DNA of 64,000 nucleotides, taken from assembly GCF_000463115.2 (NCBI RefSeq), contig NZ_AWFX01000051.1:100709-164708 (forward strand), written 5' to 3'. A program made the translations under genes and the position numbers. This DNA comes from Franconibacter helveticus LMG 23732. GTDB taxonomy: Bacteria; Pseudomonadota; Gammaproteobacteria; Enterobacterales; Enterobacteriaceae. How positions within the stretch are numbered: position 1 is the first letter of the stretch; each line of letters begins with the position of its first letter. This document shows positions 26,742 through 35,663 of this stretch, piece after piece. The notes beneath the pieces are model-generated. The model searched no databases and had not been told where the DNA came from. It worked only from the letters and a program-made list of their open reading frames with translations.

Positions 26742-27175
26742 GGACGGCCTCCCGCCTGGTAGTGCAGCTCCGCCTGGCGGCGCAGATACTCAAGCCCCGG
26801 CGCAATAGACATCGCCCAGGCGGTCAACACCTCTTCGTCGCACTGCGGGTCGCGCTCGCGCACGGTGTTGAGCATCGCCAGACGCCAGAGGGCGAAGAAC
26901 CCCGGCGGCAGGCGGATGCCGCGGCTGCCCTGGTCACGGGCCAGGCTTTCGAGGAAATCAGGCACAAACAGCGAGCCGTCCACCGCCAGCATGGCGAAAA
27001 GCGTTTTGTGGATGAGGCGGCGCAATTCGTCGGCATTGACCGACTGAAAGTGGCGCTCCGTCTCCGGCGACATATGGATAAATTTCTCGTAAAAGGCGTT
27101 AAAGAAAGGCGCTTTGTCATCCTGCGGAAAGATCCGGCTCAGGCTGGCGTCAAACAGGTCGCGGTAGAATTTCAT
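26738..27175 (-). CDS. Globin-fold protein without the proximal haem histidine (probable sensor globin)
   Basis: A 145-residue protein whose helices can be aligned by eye to the globin domain of flavohaemoglobins. 'AFYEKFIHMSPETERHFQ' corresponds to the B/C region 'YFYKRMLRNNPELKEVF' of Hmp, with Tyr29 at B10. 'LARDQGSRGIRLPPGFF' corresponds to the F helix, and 'EEVLTAWAMSIAPGLEYL' to helix H. At the F8 position, always His in haem globins, this protein has Gln82. It may therefore bind haem abnormally or not at all, like the non-haem globin domain of RsbR-type stress sensors. The gene overlaps both the DUF3131 gene and the hybrid kinase gene by four bases, so the protein is likely the kinase's sensory partner. 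The globin assignment is inference from pattern. Confidence 0.7.
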   Translation of the reverse strand: MKFYRDLFDASLSRIFPQDDKAPFFNAFYEKFIHMSPETERHFQSVNADELRRLIHKTLFAMLAVDGSLFVPDFLESLARDQGSRGIRLPPGFFALWRLAMLNTVRERDPQCDEEVLTAWAMSIAPGLEYLRRQAELHYQAGGRP

Positions 27176-28566
27176 TTTCTGGCCTCCGTACGACGCTCGC
27201 CTGGCAGGCAGAGGCCCGGCGAGTTAAAGGTGTCCTGCGCGCGCAGGCTGAAATAACTGTCGCTGCCAATAAGCCCGTTTTTCAGCAGCGGGCCGCCGTG
27301 CGCTTTGTAGAAAAGCGACTCCAGCACCGTGGCGTTCGTGGAAAGCGTTACCATGCGGTTGTAGTCGCCGGTGGCTTCCACCCGGCCTTCATACCAGCCG
27401 CGTTTTTCATCGAACATCCGCTGCGTGACGCGCATCAGGGCGTCGGTATAAGGGGTTTCCCACAGCACCCAGAGCGCGAAAACCGCTTTGGTGGTGACCT
27501 GCGCCCGGCGCGGGTAATATTTGCCGTCGTCGCCGAGCGTGTTCCAGGCGAAGCCGTTGCCCCAGACGGTGTCGTTCACGTGCCAGGGCGCTTCGCCGAC
27601 AAAATAGTCGGCGCGGGCGGTCAGCACCTTTTCTTTTTCCCAGCGGGTTTGTTGCGTGAGATAAACCTGTTTCGCCCGCTCGCGCAGCGACTGGCGGGTT
27701 TCGTCATTAATGCCGGGCGGCAGCCAGCCGAACTCCAGGCCCGGCAGCATGTAAGGCAGGGTAGAGATAAGCGAAGGTTGCCAGGTGGTGCGCGGGTCGC
27801 GGGCATCCACGGCCAGCGCCCGCTGGTAAATAATGGCGTTTTGCGAAGGCGGCGTAAGCGCCTTTTGCGGGTCGAAGCCCCAGAGACGAAACGCGCTGGC
27901 GGCATATTCGCTTTCGCCAAGGCGCAGCTCTTCGCGAAGCGTCGGCGCGCCTTCCACCAGCATCGATGACCACAGCTCCCCTTGCTTATCGACAACCGGG
28001 CAGAAGTTCCAGCGCAGCACAATGCGGTCAAGGTACTCCTGATACTGTGGCGCCCATTCGGCGGTAAGGCGAAGCGCCAGCATCAGGCGAGCCATGTCCC
28101 GGGCAGACCAGCCGCTCTTCACCGGTTTGCCGGCGAAATCGACCATGGTGGCGGACTGCGTGGAGTAGATCCGCCCCGGCGTGCGGCTCTCTGAGAGCAT
28201 CAGGCGGTTTAGCGTGCCAAGCAGCCGCGTCAGCCGGTCGTCAAACTCCGCCTCGTTCACCAGCCCCAGTTCGCGGGCGGCGAGCAGCGCAATCAGCGTA
28301 TCGCCCATTTGCCAGAGGGTGGCGCGCGGCTGTTTGTCGCTGCCGTTCACCAGCCCGGTCTGCGGCTGCGTATTGTTGACAAAATAACGCCAGGCGACAG
28401 CGGCCCACTCGCGCTCCTGCGGCGTTAGCTCGCTGATGCGCGCCGTGGTGTGCCAGCCTCCTTTGGTGAGCCAGCGCCAGCCCGCGCCGTCTCTTGCGGC
28501 AAACGCAAAAGCGAGCAGGGCTATCACGAGCGCCAGCAGCAGCAGGCGGCTTACTGTTTTAAGCAT
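27172..28566 (-). CDS. DUF3131-type protein, paralogue 3 of the glycan locus
   Basis: A 464-residue protein with an N-terminal membrane anchor or signal ('LLLLALVIALLAFAFA', residues 8-23) and an otherwise soluble, probably periplasmic domain. It shares with its two upstream neighbours the opening 'A-x-x-A-W-x-Y-F-V-N-N-T-Q-P', then 'TGLVNG', 'LAARELGLVNEAEFDDRL', 'GWSARDMARLMLAL' and a closing 'TLSTNATVLESLFYKAHG'. The repeated helical elements suggest an alpha/alpha-barrel of the glycosidase or lyase kind, but no reaction is established for DUF3131. It overlaps the preceding gene by 16 bases and the globin-like gene by four. Confidence 0.78.
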   Translation of the reverse strand: MLKTVSRLLLLALVIALLAFAFAARDGAGWRWLTKGGWHTTARISELTPQEREWAAVAWRYFVNNTQPQTGLVNGSDKQPRATLWQMGDTLIALLAARELGLVNEAEFDDRLTRLLGTLNRLMLSESRTPGRIYSTQSATMVDFAGKPVKSGWSARDMARLMLALRLTAEWAPQYQEYLDRIVLRWNFCPVVDKQGELWSSMLVEGAPTLREELRLGESEYAASAFRLWGFDPQKALTPPSQNAIIYQRALAVDARDPRTTWQPSLISTLPYMLPGLEFGWLPPGINDETRQSLRERAKQVYLTQQTRWEKEKVLTARADYFVGEAPWHVNDTVWGNGFAWNTLGDDGKYYPRRAQVTTKAVFALWVLWETPYTDALMRVTQRMFDEKRGWYEGRVEATGDYNRMVTLSTNATVLESLFYKAHGGPLLKNGLIGSDSYFSLRAQDTFNSPGLCLPGERRTEARK

Positions 28567-30098
28567 GAGGCGGTCACCGGGGGCAATTTAACAGGCGCGT
28601 CGTCCTTACAGGAGGCGCACTGGCACGCCTGGCAGGAGGGCGCGGTGCGCAGCGCGGTGCCGGTCTGTTCGCACCAGTTCTTCACGCCCGGCGTCGGGTC
28701 GATAAAAGGCCGGTTGCGGCGGGTGTTGTTTTCCTCAAACAGGTTAACCAGCTTCTTCTCCCACAGCGAAGGCGCGAAGTCTTTGTTTTTCGGCTTGTCA
28801 GTGTTAAAGCGCAGCAGCTTGCCCTCTTTTTTGTAGAGCAGCGCTTCCATCATGATGCCGTTATTGTTGGCGGTGAACTCTTTGATGGGGCCGTCGCCGT
28901 TCTCATACAGCCCTTCGTAATAACCCAGGCCAGGCTGGTTGGCGTTTTCAATGGTGGCGAGCAGGCGGTCGGTGTAAGGCGAATCCCATAGCGCCCACAT
29001 GCCCAGCGCCGCTTTCAGCGAAACGGCTGCGGAATTGGGCACATACTGGCCTTTATCGGTAATGGTGTTCCAGTTAAAACCGTCGCTAAAGACCGTGTCG
29101 TACACGAAGTAGGGGGATTTATCGAGCTGGTGCTCCGAACGGGCGGTTAAAATGCCGGTAATGGCGTAACGGTTCTCCTGGGCCTGATAAACGCGATCGG
29201 CGAAGTTTTTCATCCACGGATGCGTAAAGTTGCGCGGGCTGTCATCGCGATCGGTAGGGTTGTCAAACCCCAGCTCCAGTCCGTGCAGCAGATAAGACTC
29301 GGTAACCACATAGTTGTGCTGGTAGGTCTGGCGCGGATCGCGCGAGTCGTAGGGCACCATTACGCAGTAAATTTCCGCCAGATCGTAAGGCTCCGGGCGG
29401 TTGGCCTGGCAGGTGTTGAAGCCCCAGAGCTGATAGCCCGCTGAGGCGTACTCTTCATACCCCAGACGCCCCTCCTGCACATACTTCGGCTTGCCGTTCT
29501 CCACCACGGCGCCGTAAAGCGTGCCGCACGGGTCGACCACGTGCGAGAAGTCCCAGCCGAGCACGATGTTATCAACGCTGTTGCCGTACTCCGGGTAGCG
29601 CTCTTTGATGATTTTCAGCCACAGCAGCATGCGGCCGATATCCAGCGCCGAAAAGCCGATATCGCCGGGTTTGTTCAGGTAGTTCACCTTCTGCCCGTTG
29701 ATGGTGTTATAGGCTTTGTTCGGCATCTCGTTGTTATAAAGCTGAATGGTGTTGAGCGTGGCGAGAATTTTCAGCATGCGGCGGTCGAACTCCGCTTTAT
29801 CAATAATGCCCAGCTCGCGGGCCGCCGTCATGGCGGCAAGATAAGAGGCGCTGTCCCACATGGTGGTGGAAGGGTATTTGTTTACCGCGTTCACCAGCCC
29901 CGTGGTCGGCTGGTAGTTGGCGACGAAATATTGCCAGGCGTTTTTCGCCATCGTCATCTCCTGCGCGGTAAGCTCGCCGCTGCGCACCGGGTAGCCGGAG
30001 GCGGGCAATTCCGGCGCGGCCTGGGCGCTGCTTAAAAACAGGGCGAGCGCCGCAAAGCCGACCCACCGGCGCAACAGGGACAAACAGTTCAGCTTCAT
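28551..30098 (-). CDS. DUF3131-type protein, paralogue 2, with Cys-rich tail
   Basis: A 515-residue exported protein: signal peptide 'WVGFAALALFLSSAQAA' near residues 12-28, then the shared core ('AKNAWQYFVANYQPTTGLVNAVNKYP', 'AMTAARELGIIDKAEFDRRM', 'FSALDIGRMLLWLKII', 'FTANNNGIMMEALLYKKEG'). The C-terminus carries a compact Cys cluster ('CQACQCASC'), probably disulfides or a metal site. It is the longest of the three paralogues and has an aromatic-rich mid-region. The ATG at 30098 has an AGGAG seven bases upstream and overlaps the previous stop by four bases; a longer frame to 30155 would run into the upstream gene and lacks a ribosome site. Confidence 0.8.
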   Translation of the reverse strand: MKLNCLSLLRRWVGFAALALFLSSAQAAPELPASGYPVRSGELTAQEMTMAKNAWQYFVANYQPTTGLVNAVNKYPSTTMWDSASYLAAMTAARELGIIDKAEFDRRMLKILATLNTIQLYNNEMPNKAYNTINGQKVNYLNKPGDIGFSALDIGRMLLWLKIIKERYPEYGNSVDNIVLGWDFSHVVDPCGTLYGAVVENGKPKYVQEGRLGYEEYASAGYQLWGFNTCQANRPEPYDLAEIYCVMVPYDSRDPRQTYQHNYVVTESYLLHGLELGFDNPTDRDDSPRNFTHPWMKNFADRVYQAQENRYAITGILTARSEHQLDKSPYFVYDTVFSDGFNWNTITDKGQYVPNSAAVSLKAALGMWALWDSPYTDRLLATIENANQPGLGYYEGLYENGDGPIKEFTANNNGIMMEALLYKKEGKLLRFNTDKPKNKDFAPSLWEKKLVNLFEENNTRRNRPFIDPTPGVKNWCEQTGTALRTAPSCQACQCASCKDDAPVKLPPVTASCLKQ

Positions 30099-31426
30099 GG
30101 CGTAGCTCCTGGGAGAGAAGAGGGACGGGGCGCGGCGTTCAGGCAGGCCAGGCACAGCATCTGGCCATGGGCGATAAAGGAGAGGCTCTCCAGCACTACC
30201 GCGTTCGTATCCGCATCTATGACGTTATTGGTGCTGTTATTCAGGTTCAGCCCGCGCTGCCAGCCTTTGCCTGGCACCTGCAACCCCTGCACCTGCTGGC
30301 GCAGCGCCTCGCTCCAGTCGTTGCGAAACAGCGCATACCAGGCGAAGGCGGAGCGGGTTGAGGTGATGGCGCGCTGCTCCGGCGGCATGTCGCTTAGCAA
30401 CGGCTCGTTTACCGGCGGCTGATTCGGCTGGGCGCGGGCGTAGTCGGGCGCGGGTTCGGCGTAATCGGTGCTGATGGGCGGTTTACGCACCCGCAGGCTG
30501 TGGCGGCGCTGCTGAATTTGCATAATGCGCCAGGCGATTTCGCCGCTCTGCGCGTCGAACCCGCGCTCAAGGCCGGTAAGCAAATAGGGCAGGCTGACCA
30601 GCGAAGGCTGGCGGCCCCACGGCGTGCGCAGCCCTTCATCGGGCACCATAATGCCGTCGATATCCATCATCTGCTGGCCCTGCGGCGAGTTGGTAACGGC
30701 AAGCCCCGCCGCGCTGTCGATAAGCCGCAGCGTGTAGCTGGCGTAAAGCCGGTAGCCGAAGCTGTTGCGCGGCTCGTCGGTCGCCAGCGTCCAGTGGCGC
30801 ACCGGCAGAGAGTCGCGGGTGGCGGCCCCGGTGGCGATAAGCGCGCCGGTTTGCCACTGGCTGAAGAGATCGCGCACTTCCGCCGCATGGCCCGGATAGC
30901 GCCAGAGCAGCGTTTCCAGCGCCATTAACAGGCGGCCCATGCCGATGGCGGAACTGTCGGGCTTGCCGATAACCGTGAGCGTATCGGCGTGGTAATAGGC
31001 CGCGGGCAGGCCCTGCTCGTTCAGCGGCAACTGACCCAGCGCGAACAACGCGGCGGTGATCCGTTCGTCAAATTCCGCTTGCGTGATGACCTCAAGCTGG
31101 CGGGCGGCGAGCGTGGCGAAAAGGTAGCTGCCGGTGCTCCAGAGATTCAGCCATGGCTCGCCGTCGTGGGCGTTGGCAAGGCCGTTGGGCTGCGTGTTGT
31201 TGACGAAATATTGCCACGCGACGCGCGCCCAGACCGCTTCGTTGAAGGTGAGCTCGCGCGGCGCCGGCAGCGGCGGAAAATCTTCGCTGAGCGTCATGCC
31301 CGCGCTGCTTTCCACGCGGGTTGGCATCTGGCGTTCCACCCAGACCACAATCGCGAAGCCAAGCAAAAAGCCGAGCAGGATAGTGATGTAGCTGCGCGCG
31401 CTCAGCAGCGCTTCCCGGGTTTTCAT
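30095..31426 (-). CDS. DUF3131-type protein, paralogue 1, membrane anchored
   Basis: A 443-residue protein with one N-terminal membrane helix ('YITILLGFLLGFAIVVWV', residues about 13-30) and a periplasmic domain related to the next two gene products ('ARVAWQYFVNNTQPNGLANA', 'LAARQLEVITQAEFDERI', 'IGMGRLLMALETLLWRYPGH', 'DADTNAVVLESLSFIAHG'). The ATG at 31426 overlaps the glycosyltransferase stop by four bases (ATGA), so translation is coupled to polymer synthase production. A possible role is processing or guiding the nascent glycan at the outer face of the inner membrane; this is inference from context. Confidence 0.78.
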   Translation of the reverse strand: MKTREALLSARSYITILLGFLLGFAIVVWVERQMPTRVESSAGMTLSEDFPPLPAPRELTFNEAVWARVAWQYFVNNTQPNGLANAHDGEPWLNLWSTGSYLFATLAARQLEVITQAEFDERITAALFALGQLPLNEQGLPAAYYHADTLTVIGKPDSSAIGMGRLLMALETLLWRYPGHAAEVRDLFSQWQTGALIATGAATRDSLPVRHWTLATDEPRNSFGYRLYASYTLRLIDSAAGLAVTNSPQGQQMMDIDGIMVPDEGLRTPWGRQPSLVSLPYLLTGLERGFDAQSGEIAWRIMQIQQRRHSLRVRKPPISTDYAEPAPDYARAQPNQPPVNEPLLSDMPPEQRAITSTRSAFAWYALFRNDWSEALRQQVQGLQVPGKGWQRGLNLNNSTNNVIDADTNAVVLESLSFIAHGQMLCLACLNAAPRPSSLPGATP

Positions 31427-33237
31427 GACGACGCCTCCTCTTCGGCAGGCGTCCACATGGCGGCAAGAATGAGCGGCAGCATGGCGGCGATATTCACGCC
31501 GCCCCAGAAAATATTAATCACGTAGCCTGAAGGATCATCCACCTGGCCGCGCGCCACCTGTATGCCGCCCCAGATAAGCCCGGCGAGCGTCAGCACCACA
31601 ATGGCGATTTGCGGCTTAACCAGGTAGAGAAACCGCCCGGTCTGGCGTTCTTTCGGCGTGACATGAAATTTGATCTGCTCGCCTTTCAGCACCGTATTCA
31701 GCGCCCGCAGGTTCATGGAGAAAAATGCCAGATACGAGGCGCGGCCATCCCAGGCGGAAATCCCCCAGGTGCCGAACATAAAGGCCAGTTCAGAGACGAT
31801 AAAAAAGGGCAAAAAGTGCAGGTAAAACGGCTCCGACCAGGCGGAGACCGGCGGGATCCCGGTGAAAAGGTAGACGATCGGCGAGATCAGAAAAATGGTA
31901 TTCCACACGCAGGCGAGGTAAGACCAGAAGGTGGTGCCGTACATCAGCGTCTGCGGCAGCGAAAGCTTAAAACGGCGGCGGCTGAAAATATTGTCGTGAA
32001 ACAAAATGTCCAGCGAGCCGGCAGCATATTTAAAGCGTTGAATGATCCAGGTGAGCATATCCTGCGGCGACAGCATCTTCGATTCAATGCGCGGGTGCAT
32101 TACCGAGCGCCAGCGGCGGGCGTCGTCGCCGTGCAGCACGATGGAAGTATAAATATCTTCCGAGACGTGAAATTTATAAGGCGTCAGCTCGGTGTCAAAG
32201 GCCACGTGCGGGCGCATGGCGTCCTGCAACGCTTCGCGCATCGTCGGGTCCTGAATATCCCGGGTGTGGCGCTCGATCTCCGCTTCCACATTCCACACAT
32301 AGCTTCTGAGCGCCGCCTGCATAACCGCTTCGCGACGGTGAATGGAAGCCGCGCCGCAGCAGAAAGCGGCGTTGGCCCAGTTGCGACGGCGCAGGATCAC
32401 GTCGTAAAACATGCGCGGATCGTTAAAAAACGGGTCGCGGCCAAGCGTCACCGGGCCGACGATTTTCTCCAGCGTCCAGCCCAGCGCGTAGCCCGGTTTC
32501 CCTGTGCGGCGGGCGAGCCAGCGCGGCAGGCGCTCGCCTTCCGGCAGATCGAAAAACCACTGCGGCGTCTGCACCCAGGCGACATCCGGGTCGCGGAAGT
32601 AACCCAGCGTATGGCTGAGCAGGGTGGGGAAAACGCGGGTGTCGGCGTCGCAAATCACTAAAAAATCGCCGTCGGTCTGCTCAAGGCCGTTGCGCAGGTT
32701 GCCCGCCTTGTAGCCGATGTTGGTCTGCCGGGTGATGTAGTTCACCCCCTCTTCGTCGCAGACCGCTTTCATCTCCGGCCGCCGCCCGTCGTCCAGCACA
32801 TGGATGCGGTAATCAAGCGGGAAGGGGTACGCCATTTTCAGCGCATCGCGAATGGAGAGACGCACCAGCTCCACATCTTCGGAATAGGTGGCGATGAAGA
32901 GATCCACTTTTACGGGCCGCGGCTCGGTCTGGTCCTGCTCCGTCAGACAGTCGTTGATATCGGCAGGCGGCGTGCGCTGCGGCGGGTCGACCTCTTTCCA
33001 CAGGTTGATGGTGAACAGCAGCGTGCCAATCCAGGCGAGCGTTTCCGCCAGCGCCAGCGGAACGGCGTACCAGAGGGCATCCATATTCAGCGAGGACATC
33101 CAGCGCCAGCGAATATAGTTGGCGCCAAGAATAAGCCCGGCCACAGCCAGTATTTGCCAGGCGATTCTTACCCAGCGCGGCGTTTGTAGCGGTTCAGGCG
33201 GCAGGCGTGATTCGAAGCGCGAGAAATAAAATCCCAT
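31423..33237 (-). CDS. Processive family 2 glycosyltransferase, cellulose-synthase-like
   Basis: A 604-residue inner-membrane glycosyltransferase. Two N-terminal membrane helices (about 25-80) precede the GT-A catalytic domain, and about five helices follow (400-600). The conserved aspartates sit in 'HVLDDGRRPE', 'LVICDADTRVFP' and 'HVSEDIYTS'. The processivity motif, normally Q-x-x-R-W, reads 'WIIQRFKYAAGS', a variant. No PilZ domain is apparent, unlike BcsA, so control by cyclic di-GMP through the enzyme itself is unlikely. It is the first gene of the leftward operon and would make the polysaccharide or glucan on which the DUF3131 and GH2 proteins act. The polymer is not known; an OpgC-like acyltransferase next door suggests a glucan. 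Confidence 0.88.
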   Translation of the reverse strand: MGFYFSRFESRLPPEPLQTPRWVRIAWQILAVAGLILGANYIRWRWMSSLNMDALWYAVPLALAETLAWIGTLLFTINLWKEVDPPQRTPPADINDCLTEQDQTEPRPVKVDLFIATYSEDVELVRLSIRDALKMAYPFPLDYRIHVLDDGRRPEMKAVCDEEGVNYITRQTNIGYKAGNLRNGLEQTDGDFLVICDADTRVFPTLLSHTLGYFRDPDVAWVQTPQWFFDLPEGERLPRWLARRTGKPGYALGWTLEKIVGPVTLGRDPFFNDPRMFYDVILRRRNWANAAFCCGAASIHRREAVMQAALRSYVWNVEAEIERHTRDIQDPTMREALQDAMRPHVAFDTELTPYKFHVSEDIYTSIVLHGDDARRWRSVMHPRIESKMLSPQDMLTWIIQRFKYAAGSLDILFHDNIFSRRRFKLSLPQTLMYGTTFWSYLACVWNTIFLISPIVYLFTGIPPVSAWSEPFYLHFLPFFIVSELAFMFGTWGISAWDGRASYLAFFSMNLRALNTVLKGEQIKFHVTPKERQTGRFLYLVKPQIAIVVLTLAGLIWGGIQVARGQVDDPSGYVINIFWGGVNIAAMLPLILAAMWTPAEEEASS

Positions 33238-33513
33238 AGCGACCAGTATCCTGATGTTTTAATAATTCGCTGAGGAATAGTTCGCACAGGCAAACATTCC
33301 GGCTGTCCGTGTTTATATAAACTTCATGAAAATAAACCTAATAGTGAGTGTAGATGTCAGCGGCTAACTTTATTCAGGCAGCCTTTAATTAATCGTTAGC
33401 GGCGCTAAAGGATATATTCTGCGCTGATTAAAAGAGGGCTTATTTTGCTGTTGTGCGTGAACTACGCTATTAAATTATATCCCGCATCGTTTTTTTGAGG
33501 CCCGATAACCGCC
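33238..33513. promoter_or_regulatory. AT-rich divergent promoter region of the glycan locus
   Basis: This 276-base spacer separates the two operons and is far richer in A and T than its flanks. An imperfect inverted repeat, GCGGCTAAC (33360-33368) and GTTAGCGGC (33395-33403), with one mismatch, lies near the middle. Both divergent promoters must be here, but no single pair of -35/-10 boxes stands out. The AT richness would also suit H-NS silencing. Confidence 0.5.
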
Positions 33514-34737
33514 ATGTCAATAAGCCAGGCTGCGCCTGCGGTCAGTCAACAAAGCCTTTTAAAACCAGTGTCATGGCGCTATGTCATGACTGACAGGCGT
33601 GATTTGCGTATTGATTTTATGCGCGGCATCGCGCTGGTGATGATGGTGGTGGCGCATACGGAAGTGATGTCGGTTTTTAATATTTTTACCTGGGAGCGTT
33701 TTGGCTTAACCACCGGGGCGGAGGGGTTTGTTATTCTCTCGGGTTTTATGCTGGGCATGTTAAACCGCCAGCGTTTGCAAAAAGCCTGGCTATTAACCAT
33801 TTCCTGGGGGTTATGGCAGCGCGCCTGGAAAATATATCAGGTAAATATCATCATCATACTTTCCATTTATCTGCTTTCGCACCTGCCTTTTATTAATACG
33901 TTTGAGGTCACCCATTTTACCGATCGCTATTCGGGAACCTCATGGGCGCTTTTCCCTGGTACGCCGCAAATTAAAGAGACCTGGTTTAATATCGTGCTCT
34001 ATTTGCAAATAGGCCCGCATCAGACGCAGATTTTGGGGCTTTATATCTGCCTGCTGCTGGTTAGCCCGCTTTTTTTGTGGCTGCTGCTCAGGCGCAAAGC
34101 AGTCTGGCTGCTTGCCGGGTCGCTCGCGGTTTACTGCCTCTGGCAGCGCTGGCCGGTGAAGGTGACCGTCTCGGAGTTCGAGTTCGCCTTTCCGCTGCTT
34201 GCCTGGCAGTTTATCTACGTTATCGGCATGACCTGCGGCTGGTATAAAGAAGAGCTGCTTTCCCTTGCCCGTACGCCGCCCGGGAAAATCACCGTGGGCG
34301 TGCTGGTGGTTATCGCGCTGGCGCTGGCGTTTGTGGCGCAAAACCATACCAACCCTTTTATGCCGCCCGCGTTGCTGATGCATGTCATTTCGCCTGCGGA
34401 CTTCAACGCTTTTTATCACACCTGGGCTGCGAAAAACGGACTTGGCCCGGTGCGGGTGCTCAACGATATCAGCCTGATGGTGGCGGTCTATCTGCTGCTG
34501 ACTTATTGCTGGAAGCCCATCGCGCGCGCCACCGGCTGGTTTTTTATCCCGCTGGGTCAGCATTCGCTTTATACCTTCATTTTGCATGTGTACGTGGTGC
34601 TGGCGGTAAGCCAGGTGGTCACTTTTGATTTATGGCGCGAAGCATGGTTCACCAATACGCTGGTGCATGCTGCGGCGCTGGGCGTGCTGTGGCTCATGGC
34701 GAAATATGACGTCGGCGCGCGCTGGATACCCAACTGA
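33514..34737 (+). CDS. OpgC-like membrane acyltransferase
   Basis: A 407-residue protein with about ten membrane helices. The family signature is 'RRDLRIDFMRGIALVMMVVAHTE' near residues 28-50, followed by 'TTGAEGFVILSGFMLGM', and a C-terminal 'LGQHSLYTFILHVYVV' as in OpgC. OpgC transfers succinyl groups from the cytoplasm to periplasmic glucans, and acyltransferase_3 relatives modify other polysaccharides. Here it heads the rightward operon opposite the glycosyltransferase, so it most likely decorates the same glycan. No good ribosome site precedes the ATG at 33514; an internal ATG at 33586 just before the family core is an alternative. Confidence 0.88.
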   Translation: MSISQAAPAVSQQSLLKPVSWRYVMTDRRDLRIDFMRGIALVMMVVAHTEVMSVFNIFTWERFGLTTGAEGFVILSGFMLGMLNRQRLQKAWLLTISWGLWQRAWKIYQVNIIIILSIYLLSHLPFINTFEVTHFTDRYSGTSWALFPGTPQIKETWFNIVLYLQIGPHQTQILGLYICLLLVSPLFLWLLLRRKAVWLLAGSLAVYCLWQRWPVKVTVSEFEFAFPLLAWQFIYVIGMTCGWYKEELLSLARTPPGKITVGVLVVIALALAFVAQNHTNPFMPPALLMHVISPADFNAFYHTWAAKNGLGPVRVLNDISLMVAVYLLLTYCWKPIARATGWFFIPLGQHSLYTFILHVYVVLAVSQVVTFDLWREAWFTNTLVHAAALGVLWLMAKYDVGARWIPN

Positions 34738-34748
34738 GGGAAGAGAGT

Positions 34749-35654
34749 ATGCGGGAAAGAGTCTTGCTGGCAGGCGTTTTGCTGAGCGCGATGCCCGCAG
34801 CGTATGCGGCGCAAACGCCGGCTAACCAGGATGAAAACCTGCGCGACAGCCAGGGCGAACCGGTGCAGGCAGGGGTTTTCACCAGCCGCTGGGGACGGCT
34901 TTTTTCCGGCAACGATAAGCCTTTTTCCGGCGCGTTGAGTTTCAGCTCCGGGCTGAAAGAGCAAAGGATGACCATTCCCAACAGCTCTGAGACGGCGCAG
35001 GAAAAAAAGAAGATTAACCAGACGCTTAACCTGAGCCTGCAATATTCGCCTTACAGCTACTGGTTCGCCAATTTAACCACCCGTATGCCGGTGACGGATA
35101 CCAGCCGCTACACCACCGATTTTCGCTACAGCTTCGGCTATGACGACTGGCACGCCAACACGGTAAGCCTGGTCTACAGCAACTATGGCGAAAACCGTTT
35201 CTGGCCCTCCGGCAATAACCGTCGCACTTATTTCGAGCAGGGCGCGGTGACCCTCGCCTATAAATTTTCGCTGCCGAAGCCCGTGGAGAAGCACCTGCTG
35301 ATTAACGAAGGCGACTCCATTATCTGCCAGGCGGGCTACAGCTGGGTGCCTCGTTACTATGATGTTGAAAGCAACGATCTGAAGAAGAACAAGAATGTCT
35401 TTCTTGGCGGCTGCGGCTACACCTTTAAGCAGCACTTTTTTATTCGGGCGACCGCGTTCTGGTACCCCGACAGCAGCCAGCAGCAGCCCTGGAACGGCGA
35501 TTACAGCTACAGCTTCGGCTATGCGGGCTACACGCCAGGTTCGTTCTCGGTTCAGTATGCAAACTACACGGGAACGCGCTTCCCGGGGCACCGGAACGGC
35601 AACGCGAAATTTCGCGAAGGCACGGTCAGCCTTATCTGGTATTTACCGCTTTAA
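34749..35654 (+). CDS. Probable outer-membrane beta-barrel protein of the glycan locus
   Basis: A 301-residue protein with a signal peptide (residues 1-20, cleavage after 'AAYA'). The mature sequence has alternating aromatic and polar strands ('SLQYSPYSYWFANLTTRM', 'TDFRYSFGYDDWHANTVSLVYSNYG', 'QGAVTLAYKFSL', 'FSVQYANYTGTR', 'TVSLIWYLPL'), characteristic of outer-membrane barrels, about 12 strands. No family was recognised. The gene lies 11 bases after the OpgC-like gene and nine before the PP2C gene, so it belongs to this operon. Export or anchoring of the glycan is a plausible role, by inference. Confidence 0.65.
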   Translation: MRERVLLAGVLLSAMPAAYAAQTPANQDENLRDSQGEPVQAGVFTSRWGRLFSGNDKPFSGALSFSSGLKEQRMTIPNSSETAQEKKKINQTLNLSLQYSPYSYWFANLTTRMPVTDTSRYTTDFRYSFGYDDWHANTVSLVYSNYGENRFWPSGNNRRTYFEQGAVTLAYKFSLPKPVEKHLLINEGDSIICQAGYSWVPRYYDVESNDLKKNKNVFLGGCGYTFKQHFFIRATAFWYPDSSQQQPWNGDYSYSFGYAGYTPGSFSVQYANYTGTRFPGHRNGNAKFREGTVSLIWYLPL

Positions 35655-35663
35655 GGAGCCGCG

